This document shows positions 7,380 to 16,197 of a stretch of 21,451 nt of DNA, in pieces. The translations under genes and the position numbers were made by a program. The DNA is taken from positions 1 through 21,451 of the forward strand of contig CAZCFE010000018.1 in the NCBI GenBank assembly GCA_964497925.1, written 5' to 3'. The notes below the pieces were generated by a model. It worked only from the letters and a program-made list of their open reading frames with translations, was not told where the DNA came from and ran no database searches. Numbering within the stretch: position 1 is the first letter of the stretch; each line of letters starts with the position of its first letter. The DNA is from CAIYWZ01 sp964497925. GTDB taxonomy: Bacteria > Pseudomonadota > Alphaproteobacteria > CAIYWZ01.

Positions 7380-10300
7380 ATGAAAAACACAACATCAAAT
7401 ACTTTTGCCGCAAAAACAAATTCAAAAAAAACAAATTACTTGTTGCTTTCTGTGGCTCTTGCTCACTTGCTTGGGTATGGACAAGACTCTTTTGCTGTTA
7501 ATAGTTTGCCAGATTTTGCTAATTTTAATTCAACAGATGCTTCAATGACAACCTTTGTTGAAAGTTTTACAGGAGTTGCATCAGAAGATAGAGCTCAATT
7601 TAAAACAGATCTTTTTGCGATTGGACATGCTCAACTGGCGCCTATTTTTGAAAACACACGCTTAAGAGCAATTGTGGATAATGCAGTCCTTGGGCAAGAG
7701 GCAATGAAGAAGTTTTTGATTAAGTGTGCTTCAATGGATAAAGATTTAATGTCAATGATGGATGTATTATTGGAAACTTCGGCAACAACTCCAAGAATGG
7801 CAATGTCGCAAAAACGTCACGTTGAAAAGATGTCTAAGTTTGATCGTGATGCTTCCTCTATTACAGATCAAAAACGCGCTTCTGATGCCGCGCGTATTGG
7901 TTTGTGGAAAGGTCTTTCGGCATCTGATGACAAGCGCGCAGCTTTTGAAGATTTTACAAAATTTGGTGCAAAGAAAATGCCAGGTGTTGATCCAACCACG
8001 GGCGTTGGTCAAGTATTGTTTACGCAAGTTACAAATATTTCCGATCGCAGAGAGCTTACATCAAAATACAAACAAAGTACGTTTAAGAAAAAATATGATT
8101 TGGCAAACACAAATCGTATCCTTGAGGGGCTTACAACCAGAGCTGATATTGAGGCAGCAGTTGACTGGTTTGCGCAAACAGGAAGCAATACAGCTGCAGC
8201 ACGTGAAATTGAAAATATTCACACAGGTGGTTTTAGTGTTTGGTCAGTTAAAAAAGCAGCAATTTTAAAATTAAAAGCTGTTGATGATTTCATGACAGCG
8301 CATCTCATTGATGGAGGGACATCTACAGGTTCAGTTGTTATTGATGCAGATGAGCTTAGACGATATTTGTTTGATCAAAACTCATTATCTGCATTTACAA
8401 CTGAGCAAGCCCTAGTTGATGCAACGGCAACATATTTAAGCACACAATTGGCAAACGTCCCATCAGATTTAAGAGCCGCATGGGTTGGGGCAAGCAGTTC
8501 CGTTCGTGATGGATTGCTTGAGTGGTGTACAGCTCATTCTGGCGATTACGCAAGCCTTACAAACTATCTGGCAAGTGATGTAACTTCATATTCAGGGGCG
8601 GATGCGCTTGCTGCATTAAAAATGGCTCATGCTGTTTATAACGCAGGGACATCTTTAGCGTCAGGCTTAAGTAATGCTGATAAAGCAGCTCTTATTGAAA
8701 ATTTAATTGGAAATGGTGTAAGCGTTTCTGATTTAATATCTGCTAAAAGCTTAGTTGGCGTAAGTGGATCTGATGAGGCAAATTTGCGAGCACGCATAAA
8801 AATGGCCATAGCTGTTTATAATAATAGCGTGTTTGGTAATTTAAGCTCTGGAACAGGAGCCGATTTGGTGGCAGGTTTGGTAACAGACAGTGTTTCTGTG
8901 GCAAATTTGAATTCCGCAAAAGATTTGATTGAAATTTCAAAAAATGAATCACATGCTGATCGTGTAAAGCGTATTGAGCTTGCAATTAGTGTTTATAACG
9001 GCGGCGCAAGTAAAGCATCTAGCCTTTCATTAGGTGAATATAACTATGATGTTGTAAATGAATTGATGGAACTTCAAGTTGATATGGCTGATTTAACACC
9101 AGCTAATATTTTGACGGCAATTAATCTTGTTTCTACAACATCAGAAAATGCAAAAGAAAGAGCTCTTCGAATCGCCGCAGCCGTTTCTGTAAATCAAGCT
9201 GGTCTAGATGTTGCGGATACTGGATTTGTAGGGGTTGATTTTGTTGATGCTTTGCGAAGTGGAACAAAACTGAATGCATTACAAATTTCAATGATTTCAA
9301 GTTTTGCGGATAAAACAGGGAATTCAGGAGATAGAGCCACGGCGTTGAAGGCTTTGTCGGTAAATTATGAGGCTGCGGGTGGCGATGCCGTCGGCTTGAT
9401 TAGCTTTGGAGCAGATGCGGCGGGAAAGAGAGCGTTACTTGCTGGTTATGCAGGAGCAACTGCAACAGTTCAAGGATATTTTGCCGCAGCCAAAGCAGAT
9501 GCAGTGCATGATGTATTGAATGGTCTTTCAGTATGGAGTGATATTGCAACAGCGATTACAAACTACAATACAGCGACTTCAAAGATTGCACAGATTTTGG
9601 GAGCAACTGGTGGTGCAGGTGATGATGCGCTTGTGACAGGAGCAGCAGCGCGAACAGTGCTTGCAAATTATGTTGTAGCCGGGACAGATGCAGATGATGT
9701 GATTAGCTTTGGAGCCACAGTTGCAGCGAAAGATTTGTTACTTGCTGGTTATGCAGGGGCAACAGCAACAGTTCAAGGATATTTTGCCGCAGCCAAAGCA
9801 GATGCAGTGCATGATGTATTGAATGGTCTTTCAGTATGGAGTGATATTGCAACAGCGATTACAAACTACAATACAGCATCTGCAAGTATTGATGTTTTAC
9901 TTGGAACAGTTGCAGGAAGTGATGCGGTTACAGGAGCAGATGCACGAACAGCGCTTGCAAATTATGTTTCTCTTGCGGCGTGGTCATCTAGTAGGTCTTC
10001 CTTGCTTGGGTATATGTCAACTGCAGCAGATAAGAGAGCAGGGCTTGCATATTTTGCGGATGTAACAGATGGAGCAGCAAGACAAGCAGCGTTTGATAAT
10101 GTATCTTCTATTGTTTCTGATGCAGGGACTTGGTCTGCAATTCAGGCGATTGTTGATCATTCTGATATCCATGATGCACTTAAAGTTGTTGATGGAAGTA
10201 GTCGTACTTTGTATGCCGATTTGTCTGGTGGGGCGCTTTCATCTGCTAACAAACGCGACATTATCAACAACCTTGTATCGCTTGGATTTACAAATGGTGA

Positions 10301-11213
10301 TATTGGGGCAATTGAGCTTGCGAGCATAGATGCGTCTGCTATGGTTTTGAATGTAAGCGCGCTTGATCGATCAACTTATATTGCGCTTTCTATTACTGGT
10401 GCGTTTGATTACGTATCATCAGACTCTAGTGCAAACCGTCAAGTTTTGGTGGATGCGAATTCTGCTGGATTTGCGAATTTGAAGGTGATTGGCGATTTGG
10501 CAAGATTTGATACTCATCCATTAAGTGCAGCAGATACAGCAACCTATATGGGTAATGTTTTGGCAATGGAAACGGCTGTTACGTTCTCAGGGGTTAATGC
10601 TGGTTTTGATAAGATGATTAACGACGCAGTATTCTCACATAGAGAATTGATCGAAGAATTGCTTGTTGCGGGTGTTCCAGTTTCTGCATTAAAAGGAGCG
10701 TCAAATGTAAACATTGCTAACTCTTATGATGCTGATTCCATGGTTATGAACACATCTGTTGAACAACGTGCGATGCATATTGCTCTTCGTGCGATCAGTA
10801 TCCAAGTTGGTGGAGACGGTGCTTTTGCTGCGGGTCCGTTTGATTTGAGTGATACATCTTCTGATAATCTTGCAACAGAAAAGCAAGTTGTTGTTCAAGC
10901 AATGAGTGATAATTATTTCACACCTGCTGAAATTTATGCAAAGAAAGATATCTTTACATTTGCATCTAAAACAGCAGCAGATCAGGCAAACTATATTGTT
11001 GATGTGATGAACCTTGATTATGCTTTGGAAATGGGCGGGTTCTATAATAATACAATTGCATCAGGGGCTTTGAGTGATGCAAATAAGAAAGCTATTATTG
11101 CGGCAATTCTAGCTGACTCTAAAGATGCTTCTTATATTGAAGGATTAGCAGCAGAAAGTGTTGTTGATTATGCCGATCAAACAGCTTTGATCAATCATAT
11201 TTTGGGGCTCTAA
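7380..11213 (+). CDS. Large repeat protein, paralogue 3 of 3 (complete, 1277 aa)
   Basis: This is the only intact member of the cluster. The ATG at 7380 is preceded by AAGGA (7365-7369) at 10 nt. Residues 1-19 are polar and basic; 20-34 (YLLLSVALAHLLGYG) are hydrophobic; S-F-A at 37-39 fits signal-peptidase I cleavage before V40. A unique domain follows to about 410, with KLKAVDDF at 297-304 and SVRDGLLEW at 374-382 as in paralogue 2. Repeats of about 62 aa start near 412, 474, 533 and 599, with a fifth start near 657. Two 101-aa units rich in Ala follow (about 660-863), then one ALAYF/W unit and DIHDALK. The C-terminal modules start near 961, 1091 and 1239. Composition is rich in Ala, Ser and Asp with very few Cys, typical of exported proteins. 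There is no barrel signature, LPxTG-like motif or catalytic motif. I recognise no family, and the function is unknown. Confidence 0.85.
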   Translation: MKNTTSNTFAAKTNSKKTNYLLLSVALAHLLGYGQDSFAVNSLPDFANFNSTDASMTTFVESFTGVASEDRAQFKTDLFAIGHAQLAPIFENTRLRAIVDNAVLGQEAMKKFLIKCASMDKDLMSMMDVLLETSATTPRMAMSQKRHVEKMSKFDRDASSITDQKRASDAARIGLWKGLSASDDKRAAFEDFTKFGAKKMPGVDPTTGVGQVLFTQVTNISDRRELTSKYKQSTFKKKYDLANTNRILEGLTTRADIEAAVDWFAQTGSNTAAAREIENIHTGGFSVWSVKKAAILKLKAVDDFMTAHLIDGGTSTGSVVIDADELRRYLFDQNSLSAFTTEQALVDATATYLSTQLANVPSDLRAAWVGASSSVRDGLLEWCTAHSGDYASLTNYLASDVTSYSGADALAALKMAHAVYNAGTSLASGLSNADKAALIENLIGNGVSVSDLISAKSLVGVSGSDEANLRARIKMAIAVYNNSVFGNLSSGTGADLVAGLVTDSVSVANLNSAKDLIEISKNESHADRVKRIELAISVYNGGASKASSLSLGEYNYDVVNELMELQVDMADLTPANILTAINLVSTTSENAKERALRIAAAVSVNQAGLDVADTGFVGVDFVDALRSGTKLNALQISMISSFADKTGNSGDRATALKALSVNYEAAGGDAVGLISFGADAAGKRALLAGYAGATATVQGYFAAAKADAVHDVLNGLSVWSDIATAITNYNTATSKIAQILGATGGAGDDALVTGAAARTVLANYVVAGTDADDVISFGATVAAKDLLLAGYAGATATVQGYFAAAKADAVHDVLNGLSVWSDIATAITNYNTASASIDVLLGTVAGSDAVTGADARTALANYVSLAAWSSSRSSLLGYMSTAADKRAGLAYFADVTDGAARQAAFDNVSSIVSDAGTWSAIQAIVDHSDIHDALKVVDGSSRTLYADLSGGALSSANKRDIINNLVSLGFTNGDIGAIELASIDASAMVLNVSALDRSTYIALSITGAFDYVSSDSSANRQVLVDANSAGFANLKVIGDLARFDTHPLSAADTATYMGNVLAMETAVTFSGVNAGFDKMINDAVFSHRELIEELLVAGVPVSALKGASNVNIANSYDADSMVMNTSVEQRAMHIALRAISIQVGGDGAFAAGPFDLSDTSSDNLATEKQVVVQAMSDNYFTPAEIYAKKDIFTFASKTAADQANYIVDVMNLDYALEMGGFYNNTIASGALSDANKKAIIAAILADSKDASYIEGLAAESVVDYADQTALINHILGL
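9362..9967 (+). repeat. Two 303-bp tandem units in paralogue 3
   Basis: Bases 9462-9574 recur exactly at 9765-9877 (113 bp), a period of 303 bp or 101 codons. Flanking parts of the unit are related but diverged, for example GATTAGCTTTGGAGC at 9398 and 9701. The protein unit runs NY ... ISFGA ... LLAGYAGATATVQGYF ... LSVWSDIATAITNYNTA. It differs in length from the 72-76 aa units of paralogue 2 but keeps the W-S-x-I helix and the L-x-x-Y helix. Confidence 0.9.
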
Positions 11214-11238
11214 TTACGGCTCTTAAATAACAAGAAAA

Positions 11239-11265
11239 AAAAGGGGGGCTTAATGCCCTCCTTTT
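11239..11265. terminator. Bidirectional intrinsic terminator between paralogue 3 and lysS
   Basis: AAAAGGGGGGC (11239-11249) pairs with GCCCTCCTTTT (11255-11265) over a TTAAT loop, an 11-bp stem with one G-U pair. T-tracts flank both sides: TTTTTT at 11262-11267 for the + strand, and eight A at 11235-11242, read as T on the - strand. It is placed directly between two convergent genes, abutting the lysS stop codon at 11266-11268. Confidence 0.85.
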
Positions 11266-12741
11266 TTATTGGTCAATTTTTCGAAGAGTGGGGAAAGCGA
11301 TCACATCTCTGATGCTGGGAGCATCAGTTAAGAGCATCATAAGCCTGTCAATGCCAATTCCAAGTCCACCTGTTGGAGGAAGCCCGTATTCAAGGGCACA
11401 AATAAAGTCATGATCCATAAGATGAGCTTCATCATCACCACTTTCTCTGGCAGTTACTTGTGATTGGAATCTTTCTTTTTGATCAATGGGATCGGTCAGC
11501 TCGGAAAAGGCATTTCCAATTTCCCATGTGTTGATATAGCTTTCAAATCTTTGTGTTAGCCTTGAATCGTCAGGGTGCACTTTTGCAAGAGGAGAGATAT
11601 CAAGAGGTAAATCGGTTACATGCGTTGGTTGAAGAAGGAAATGCTCAACGCGTTCACCAAAAACAGTTTCAACACATTTACCCCATGTTGCATGATTATC
11701 AACGGAAAGGCCAACAGATTTTACTTTTTCTCTGGCTTGAGTGACATCAAGAGCCAAGAAGTCGATTCCTGTCTTTTCTAAAACCAATTGCGTCATGCTT
11801 TTTTTCTCCCAAGGGCCTGCAAGATTAATTTCTTTTCCTTGGTAAGTGAGTGTTGTTGTTCCTAAAACAGTTTGAGCCAAATGCGCAACGATGTTTTCTG
11901 TTAAGGCCATCATATCATTATAATCGGCATATGCTTGATACAGTTCCATCATGGTGAATTCGGGATTATGACGTGTTGAGATTCCTTCATTTCTAAATGA
12001 TCGATTTATTTCAAAAACCTTATCCCACAAACCTCCCACAACCAGTTTCTTTAAGTAAAGCTCTGGAGCGATACGCAAATACATGTCCATATCAAGGGTG
12101 TTGTGGTGTGTGACGAATGGTTTTGCGGCAGCTCCTCCTGGAATTGCGTGCAGCATGGGTGTTTCAACTTCCAAGAATCCAAGATCACTTAAATATGCGC
12201 GTAAAGAAGAGACGATTTTTGAGCGCATCCGAAGACGATTCCTGGTTTCTGCATTCATGATTAAATCAAGATAACGCTGACGATAACGCGTTTCAATATC
12301 TTGAAGTCCATGGTATTTTTCAGGCAACGGAAGGAGTGTTTTTGTTAAAATCCAAATTGATGTGGTATTGATAGTAAGCTCTCCACGTTTGGTTCTTCGG
12401 ATTGTTCCTTCAACTCCAATGTGATCACCAATATCAAGATTTTCAAGAACATTGTAAACATCTTGTGATAAGCCTTCAAGAGTTGTAAAAACTTGGACCT
12501 TATTAGTGACATCGTGAAGGTCGATGAACATCCCGCTGTTTCGGATAGACATGATTCGCCCTGCAACTTTAACGATATCTTGCGTAACGACTTCATTTTC
12601 AAGGTCTTTGTAAATATCTTGAAGTTCTTGATTTTTATGCGTTGTTTCAAACTTTGATGGATATGCGTTAATCCCGTTTGCTGTTAATTTTGCAAGCTTA
12701 TTTAAGCGTGAGGTGCGTAATTCATTTTCAATGTCGCTCAT
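11266..12741 (-). CDS. lysS: Lysyl-tRNA synthetase, class II
   Basis: LysS charges tRNA-Lys with lysine using ATP in the cytoplasm. At 491 aa it has the usual length. Residues about 55-135 form the N-terminal OB-fold anticodon-binding domain (VAGRIMSIRNSGMFIDL). The class II catalytic core follows: motif 1 around 187-203 (LEVETPML), motif 2 at 243-255 (FEINRSFRNEGIS) and motif 3 at 459-473 (GLGIGIDRLMMLLTD). HNPEFTMMELYQAYADY after motif 2 is diagnostic of LysRS over AspRS or AsnRS. The ATG has AAGGA at 12748-12752 in the complement, six bases upstream. It is separated from hslU by 179 bp carrying its own promoter, so it is probably a single-gene transcript ended by the terminator at 11239-11265. 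Many alphaproteobacteria use the unrelated class I enzyme instead, so the class II form is informative about lineage. Confidence 0.97.
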   Translation of the reverse strand: MSDIENELRTSRLNKLAKLTANGINAYPSKFETTHKNQELQDIYKDLENEVVTQDIVKVAGRIMSIRNSGMFIDLHDVTNKVQVFTTLEGLSQDVYNVLENLDIGDHIGVEGTIRRTKRGELTINTTSIWILTKTLLPLPEKYHGLQDIETRYRQRYLDLIMNAETRNRLRMRSKIVSSLRAYLSDLGFLEVETPMLHAIPGGAAAKPFVTHHNTLDMDMYLRIAPELYLKKLVVGGLWDKVFEINRSFRNEGISTRHNPEFTMMELYQAYADYNDMMALTENIVAHLAQTVLGTTTLTYQGKEINLAGPWEKKSMTQLVLEKTGIDFLALDVTQAREKVKSVGLSVDNHATWGKCVETVFGERVEHFLLQPTHVTDLPLDISPLAKVHPDDSRLTQRFESYINTWEIGNAFSELTDPIDQKERFQSQVTARESGDDEAHLMDHDFICALEYGLPPTGGLGIGIDRLMMLLTDAPSIRDVIAFPTLRKIDQ

Positions 12742-12855
12742 TTTTCATCCTTACTGTTAAATTTGAAGCCATACCTATACCATAATTTCTTAAGTTTTGG
12801 AATTGAATATTGAATCATTATAACTCTCTTTTATGTTTTTCTAATTTATGTTAAG

Positions 12856-12884
12856 AGTATATAACGTATAAAAATATTTGTCAA
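12856..12884 (-). promoter_or_regulatory. Sigma70-type promoter for lysS
   Basis: Read on the - strand, TTGACA (12884-12879) and TATACT (12861-12856) are separated by exactly 17 nt. This is a perfect -35 and a five-of-six -10 box. Transcription would start near 12849, giving a leader of about 108 nt before the lysS ATG. It lies downstream of the hslU stop codon, in the 179-bp hslU-lysS spacer, where I found no convincing terminator for hslU. Confidence 0.75.
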
Positions 12885-12920
12885 TAATTATTTTTGCCAA
12901 AACGGTATTAATTTTGATTT

Positions 12921-14228
12921 TTATAAAATAAACCTAGAAAGATCCGTGTTTACTACTAAATCGCTGACTCTATTTTTCACATAGTCCCCATCAATTATGA
13001 TGGTTTCTCCTGATTTCTCACATGCTTCAAAACTTAAGGTTTCAAGAGTTTTCTCCATAACTGTGTGCAAGCGCCTTGCTCCGATATTTTCAACTGTTTT
13101 ATTTACTTGCGCCGCAAAGTTTGCGATTTCTTCGATTGCCTCTTGCGTGAATTCTATAGTGACGCCTTCTGTTGACATAAGCGCTTTATATTGCAGGATA
13201 AGATTAGCCTCAGTTTGAGTGAGGATTTTTACGAAATCGTTTTGAGTAAGAGCTTTGAGTTCAACACGTGTGGGAAGGCGACCTTGGAGTTCGGGTAAAA
13301 GATCCGATGGTTTTGATACATGAAACGCGCCAGATGCGATAAACAGAATATAGTCTGTTTTTACAAAACCATGTTTTGTTGTAACGGTGGTTCCTTCGAT
13401 TAAAGGAAGAAGATCTCTTTGAACGCCTTCCCTTGAAATTTCGCTTTGACGATCTGATTTTGAGCAAATTTTATCAATCTCATCAATAAATACGATTCCA
13501 TTCTGCTCAACTGCCCGTATAGCCTCTTTTTTTACGATTTCAGAATCAAGAAGTTTATCGCTTTCTTCTGATATGAAGTGTTCAATAGCATCTTTGACGA
13601 GCATCTTTTTCTTTTTTGTTCTAGGGGTCATACTTTTCATGATATCGCCAAGATTAAACATTCCCATTTGAGCTCCGGGCATTCCAGGAATATCAAAAGA
13701 TGGTGCTGCTGGGGAGTTGGGTTGTTCTTCGACTTGAACTTCAATTTCTCGTTCATCTAAATCCCCATTTTTATACTTTTGCATAAATTTTTCTTTTGTT
13801 TCGGGGCTTGCTTCTTCACCTACAAGTGTTTCAATGATTTTGACTTGAGCAAGGTCTTTTGCATGTGTGCGCATTTCTTTTTTCATATTTTGCCGAGTTG
13901 TGACAATCGCAATATCTAGCAAATCTCGGATAATGGATTCAACATCGCGTCCAACATATCCAATTTCTGTGAACTTTGTTGCTTCTACTTTTGAAAAAGG
14001 AGCATTTGATAGTTTTGCAAGACGCCTTGCAATTTCTGTTTTTCCAACGCCAGTTGGGCCGATCATAAGAATATTTTTTGGAACAATTTCATCACGTAAT
14101 GATTCGTCGAGTTGTTGCCTTCTCCAACGGTTACGTAAAGCAACGGCTACAAGTTTTTTTGCATCTACTTGTCCGACAATATGCCGATCAAGTTCGGCTA
14201 CAATTTCTTTTGGCGTAAGGATGGTCAT
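12921..14228 (-). CDS. hslU: ATP-dependent protease ATPase subunit HslU (ClpY)
   Basis: HslU is the AAA+ unfoldase that feeds substrates to the HslV peptidase in a cytoplasmic two-ring protease. The 435 aa match the family length. Visible features are Walker A GPTGVGKT (57-64), the substrate-gripping pore loop GYVGRD (90-95), a charged I-domain (about 110-240), Walker B IVFIDEID (245-252), the arginine-finger region LQGRLPTR (314-321) and sensor 2 GARR (383-386). The C-terminal tail DLSRFIL is the conserved segment that inserts into HslV. The ATG overlaps the hslV stop codon by four bases (ATGA, 14225-14228), consistent with translational coupling of the two subunits. It is the last gene of the long minus-strand run. 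Confidence 0.97.
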   Translation of the reverse strand: MTILTPKEIVAELDRHIVGQVDAKKLVAVALRNRWRRQQLDESLRDEIVPKNILMIGPTGVGKTEIARRLAKLSNAPFSKVEATKFTEIGYVGRDVESIIRDLLDIAIVTTRQNMKKEMRTHAKDLAQVKIIETLVGEEASPETKEKFMQKYKNGDLDEREIEVQVEEQPNSPAAPSFDIPGMPGAQMGMFNLGDIMKSMTPRTKKKKMLVKDAIEHFISEESDKLLDSEIVKKEAIRAVEQNGIVFIDEIDKICSKSDRQSEISREGVQRDLLPLIEGTTVTTKHGFVKTDYILFIASGAFHVSKPSDLLPELQGRLPTRVELKALTQNDFVKILTQTEANLILQYKALMSTEGVTIEFTQEAIEEIANFAAQVNKTVENIGARRLHTVMEKTLETLSFEACEKSGETIIIDGDYVKNRVSDLVVNTDLSRFIL

Positions 14229-14770
14229 GAGATTTTCTCCAATGTTACATGTTCATTTGTGTAGATGCAAAGCTCTGAAGCAATTTTTAAAGATTTTCTT
14301 GCGATTTCTTCGGCGGTTAAACCGGGGATATTTAAAAGTGCTTTTGCGGCTGATAATGCGTAAGAGCCCCCTGATCCAATGCCGATTAAAGCGTCTTGTG
14401 GTTCTAAAACATCTCCGGTTCCTGTTAGAACAAGAGTGATTTGAGAATCGGCAACAATCATCATGGCCTCTAATTTTCGTAAGTATTTGTCTGTACGCCA
14501 TTCTTTTGCAAGCTCGACACATGCTCGTTGAAGTTGAGAGGGGTGCTTCTCAAGTTTTTCTTCAAGGCGCTCAAAAAGAGTTAGAGCATCAGCAGTAGCT
14601 CCTGCGAAACCTGCAATTACATCTCCATTCCCAAGTCTTCTGACTTTCTTTGCGTTATGTTTTAACACTACATGGCCAAGTGTTACTTGACCGTCCCCTG
14701 CGATGACTACTTCATTGTTTTTGCGTACTGACACAATGGTTGTTCCGTGAAGTGTAATTCCTTCTGTCAT
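14225..14770 (-). CDS. hslV: ATP-dependent protease peptidase subunit HslV (ClpQ)
   Basis: HslV is the threonine peptidase of the HslUV protease, a proteasome-beta-like dodecamer. The sequence MTEGITLHG-TTIVSVRK shows a 9-residue propeptide; processing after G9 would expose the catalytic T10. VVIAGDGQVTLG (21-32), the KKVRRL segment (41-46) with the active-site lysine, and IGIGSGGSYA further on are family hallmarks. Length is 181 aa, as expected. It overlaps lnt upstream and hslU downstream by four bases each (ATGA junctions). The HG-TT type of propeptide is common in alphaproteobacteria, whereas enterobacterial HslV has only an initiator Met before TT. Confidence 0.97.
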   Translation of the reverse strand: MTEGITLHGTTIVSVRKNNEVVIAGDGQVTLGHVVLKHNAKKVRRLGNGDVIAGFAGATADALTLFERLEEKLEKHPSQLQRACVELAKEWRTDKYLRKLEAMMIVADSQITLVLTGTGDVLEPQDALIGIGSGGSYALSAAKALLNIPGLTAEEIARKSLKIASELCIYTNEHVTLEKIS

Positions 14771-16197
14771 TTTCGATATCCTCTTATAAGTGCTAATATT
14801 AACATGATTGAGAGCAAAGTCATGATATAGTTTTCAAGATACATATATTTTGCATAAAATGTTTGTGTGTTTGGTTTTGGAATAAAGACATCTATTGCGC
14901 CTTTTTGGCCCAGAGGAATAGAGTTTAGAATGTGTCCTTGGGGGTCAATTAATGCTGAAATTCCTGTATTGGCGGATCTTATAACAGACATACCTTGCTC
15001 AATTGCACGAATACGAGCTAAATCAAGATGTTGTTTTGCTCCTATTGATTTTCCAAACCACGCGTCATTGGTAATTAAAAGTATAAAATCGGCTCTTTTT
15101 TCTGATGTGATTTCATGTGAGAAGGCGCTTTCATAACAGATAATAGGGTGGAAGCTGGGTGTGTTTGGCAGAGAAATATTGGCTGGACCTGTGCCTGGCG
15201 TGTAATCTTTTTCTCCAAAGGTGATTTTAGAAAGTTTTGGAAATAGAAATCGTAAAATTGAGGGTAAGTATTCGCCAAAAGGAATTAAGTGATGTTTATC
15301 ATAAAAGGCAACTACATCTCCCTTTTTGTTTAGCGCAAGAAGGCTTGTTCTTAATTTATAATCCTGATTATTTGAATCTATTTGACGACGTACACCGCCA
15401 GTAAAAAGGTGCCCATGTTCTGGTATAATTTCTTTCAACTTTTTCACTCTATCTGGGAAATCTTCTAGAAAGAAAGTTAAAGCTGTTTCTGGCATAGCAA
15501 TAGAGGACACGAGTGGATCTTGAGGTTTTGAAATGTCTAATAGATTCAAAAACCTTTGCTCATAAGATTTTCGGTCCCATTTATCTTCTTGAGTGACATT
15601 TGGTTGGACAATGCGAATTTTGTGATCAAAAAACATATTTTGAGATTGAGGGAGGATGTAAGAAAGCATAGTCACTGGTACAAGGATCCATTTTTTTAAA
15701 CCACTCCAAGAAAGGGTGAAGATAGAGATAAAACTTAAAAAGAACACTCCTCCCCATGAGGCAGTTTGAATGAACGGAGTGTCAAGCCATAGATGCCCCA
15801 CAAAACCCCAAGGAAAACCAGTGAACAACCATCCTCGGAGCCATTCCAAACAGATCCATGCTATAGGAAACCCGCGTTTCCACCATAAGGATGCAACTGC
15901 AGGAAAAATTGAAACATAGCCTGGCAGGATGAATAAAGCAACGGGAATGAGCCACCAAAACTTATCAATCTCAATTTCTAGAGCAAATGAGACCCAATAA
16001 AGTGTGGAAATATAGTAGAAAAATGAAGAAAGCCATGCTGTTTTTAGGCGACTTTGGATGGTCTTTTCAAGATCTAATCGTTGGGCAAAGATAAAAATCC
16101 ATAATAAACCTATGGGTGAAAAAAAACTTTGTAAAAGTCCAATTCCAATTTCTAGTAAAAAGCTGAATTTTGATTTTAAGATACTTTTTTGACACAT
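14767..16197 (-). CDS. lnt: Apolipoprotein N-acyltransferase
   Basis: Lnt adds the third acyl chain to the N-terminal cysteine of lipoproteins at the periplasmic face of the inner membrane. Residues about 10-185 hold several hydrophobic membrane segments, including a conserved-type FTGFPWGF (125-132). The periplasmic nitrilase domain (about 193-440) keeps the full triad: E237 in AMPETAL, K301 in FYDKHHLIPFGEY and C354 in IICYESAF. NDAWFG (377-382) and the SANTGISALIDP segment (408-419) are also typical. A last membrane helix lies at about 455-471. The ATG lies 22 bases inside the end of corC. No other plausible start exists near the first membrane segment. The gene order corC-lnt is classical. 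Its presence implies a lipoprotein-bearing outer membrane. Confidence 0.95.
   Translation of the reverse strand: MCQKSILKSKFSFLLEIGIGLLQSFFSPIGLLWIFIFAQRLDLEKTIQSRLKTAWLSSFFYYISTLYWVSFALEIEIDKFWWLIPVALFILPGYVSIFPAVASLWWKRGFPIAWICLEWLRGWLFTGFPWGFVGHLWLDTPFIQTASWGGVFFLSFISIFTLSWSGLKKWILVPVTMLSYILPQSQNMFFDHKIRIVQPNVTQEDKWDRKSYEQRFLNLLDISKPQDPLVSSIAMPETALTFFLEDFPDRVKKLKEIIPEHGHLFTGGVRRQIDSNNQDYKLRTSLLALNKKGDVVAFYDKHHLIPFGEYLPSILRFLFPKLSKITFGEKDYTPGTGPANISLPNTPSFHPIICYESAFSHEITSEKRADFILLITNDAWFGKSIGAKQHLDLARIRAIEQGMSVIRSANTGISALIDPQGHILNSIPLGQKGAIDVFIPKPNTQTFYAKYMYLENYIMTLLSIMLILALIRGYRK

Noticed and set aside
7762..8268. 168-codon plus-strand ORF inside paralogue 3
   Set aside because: It is an alternative frame of a well-supported domain shared with paralogue 2, rich in Q, L and K from out-of-frame reading.
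12885..12920. Terminator directly after hslU
   Set aside because: GCC-AAAA-CGG does not form a usable stem followed by a T-tract; I could not support a terminator here.
13867..14439. 190-codon plus-strand ORF across hslV/hslU
   Set aside because: It lies fully antisense to two conserved, confidently identified genes and has no protein-like character.
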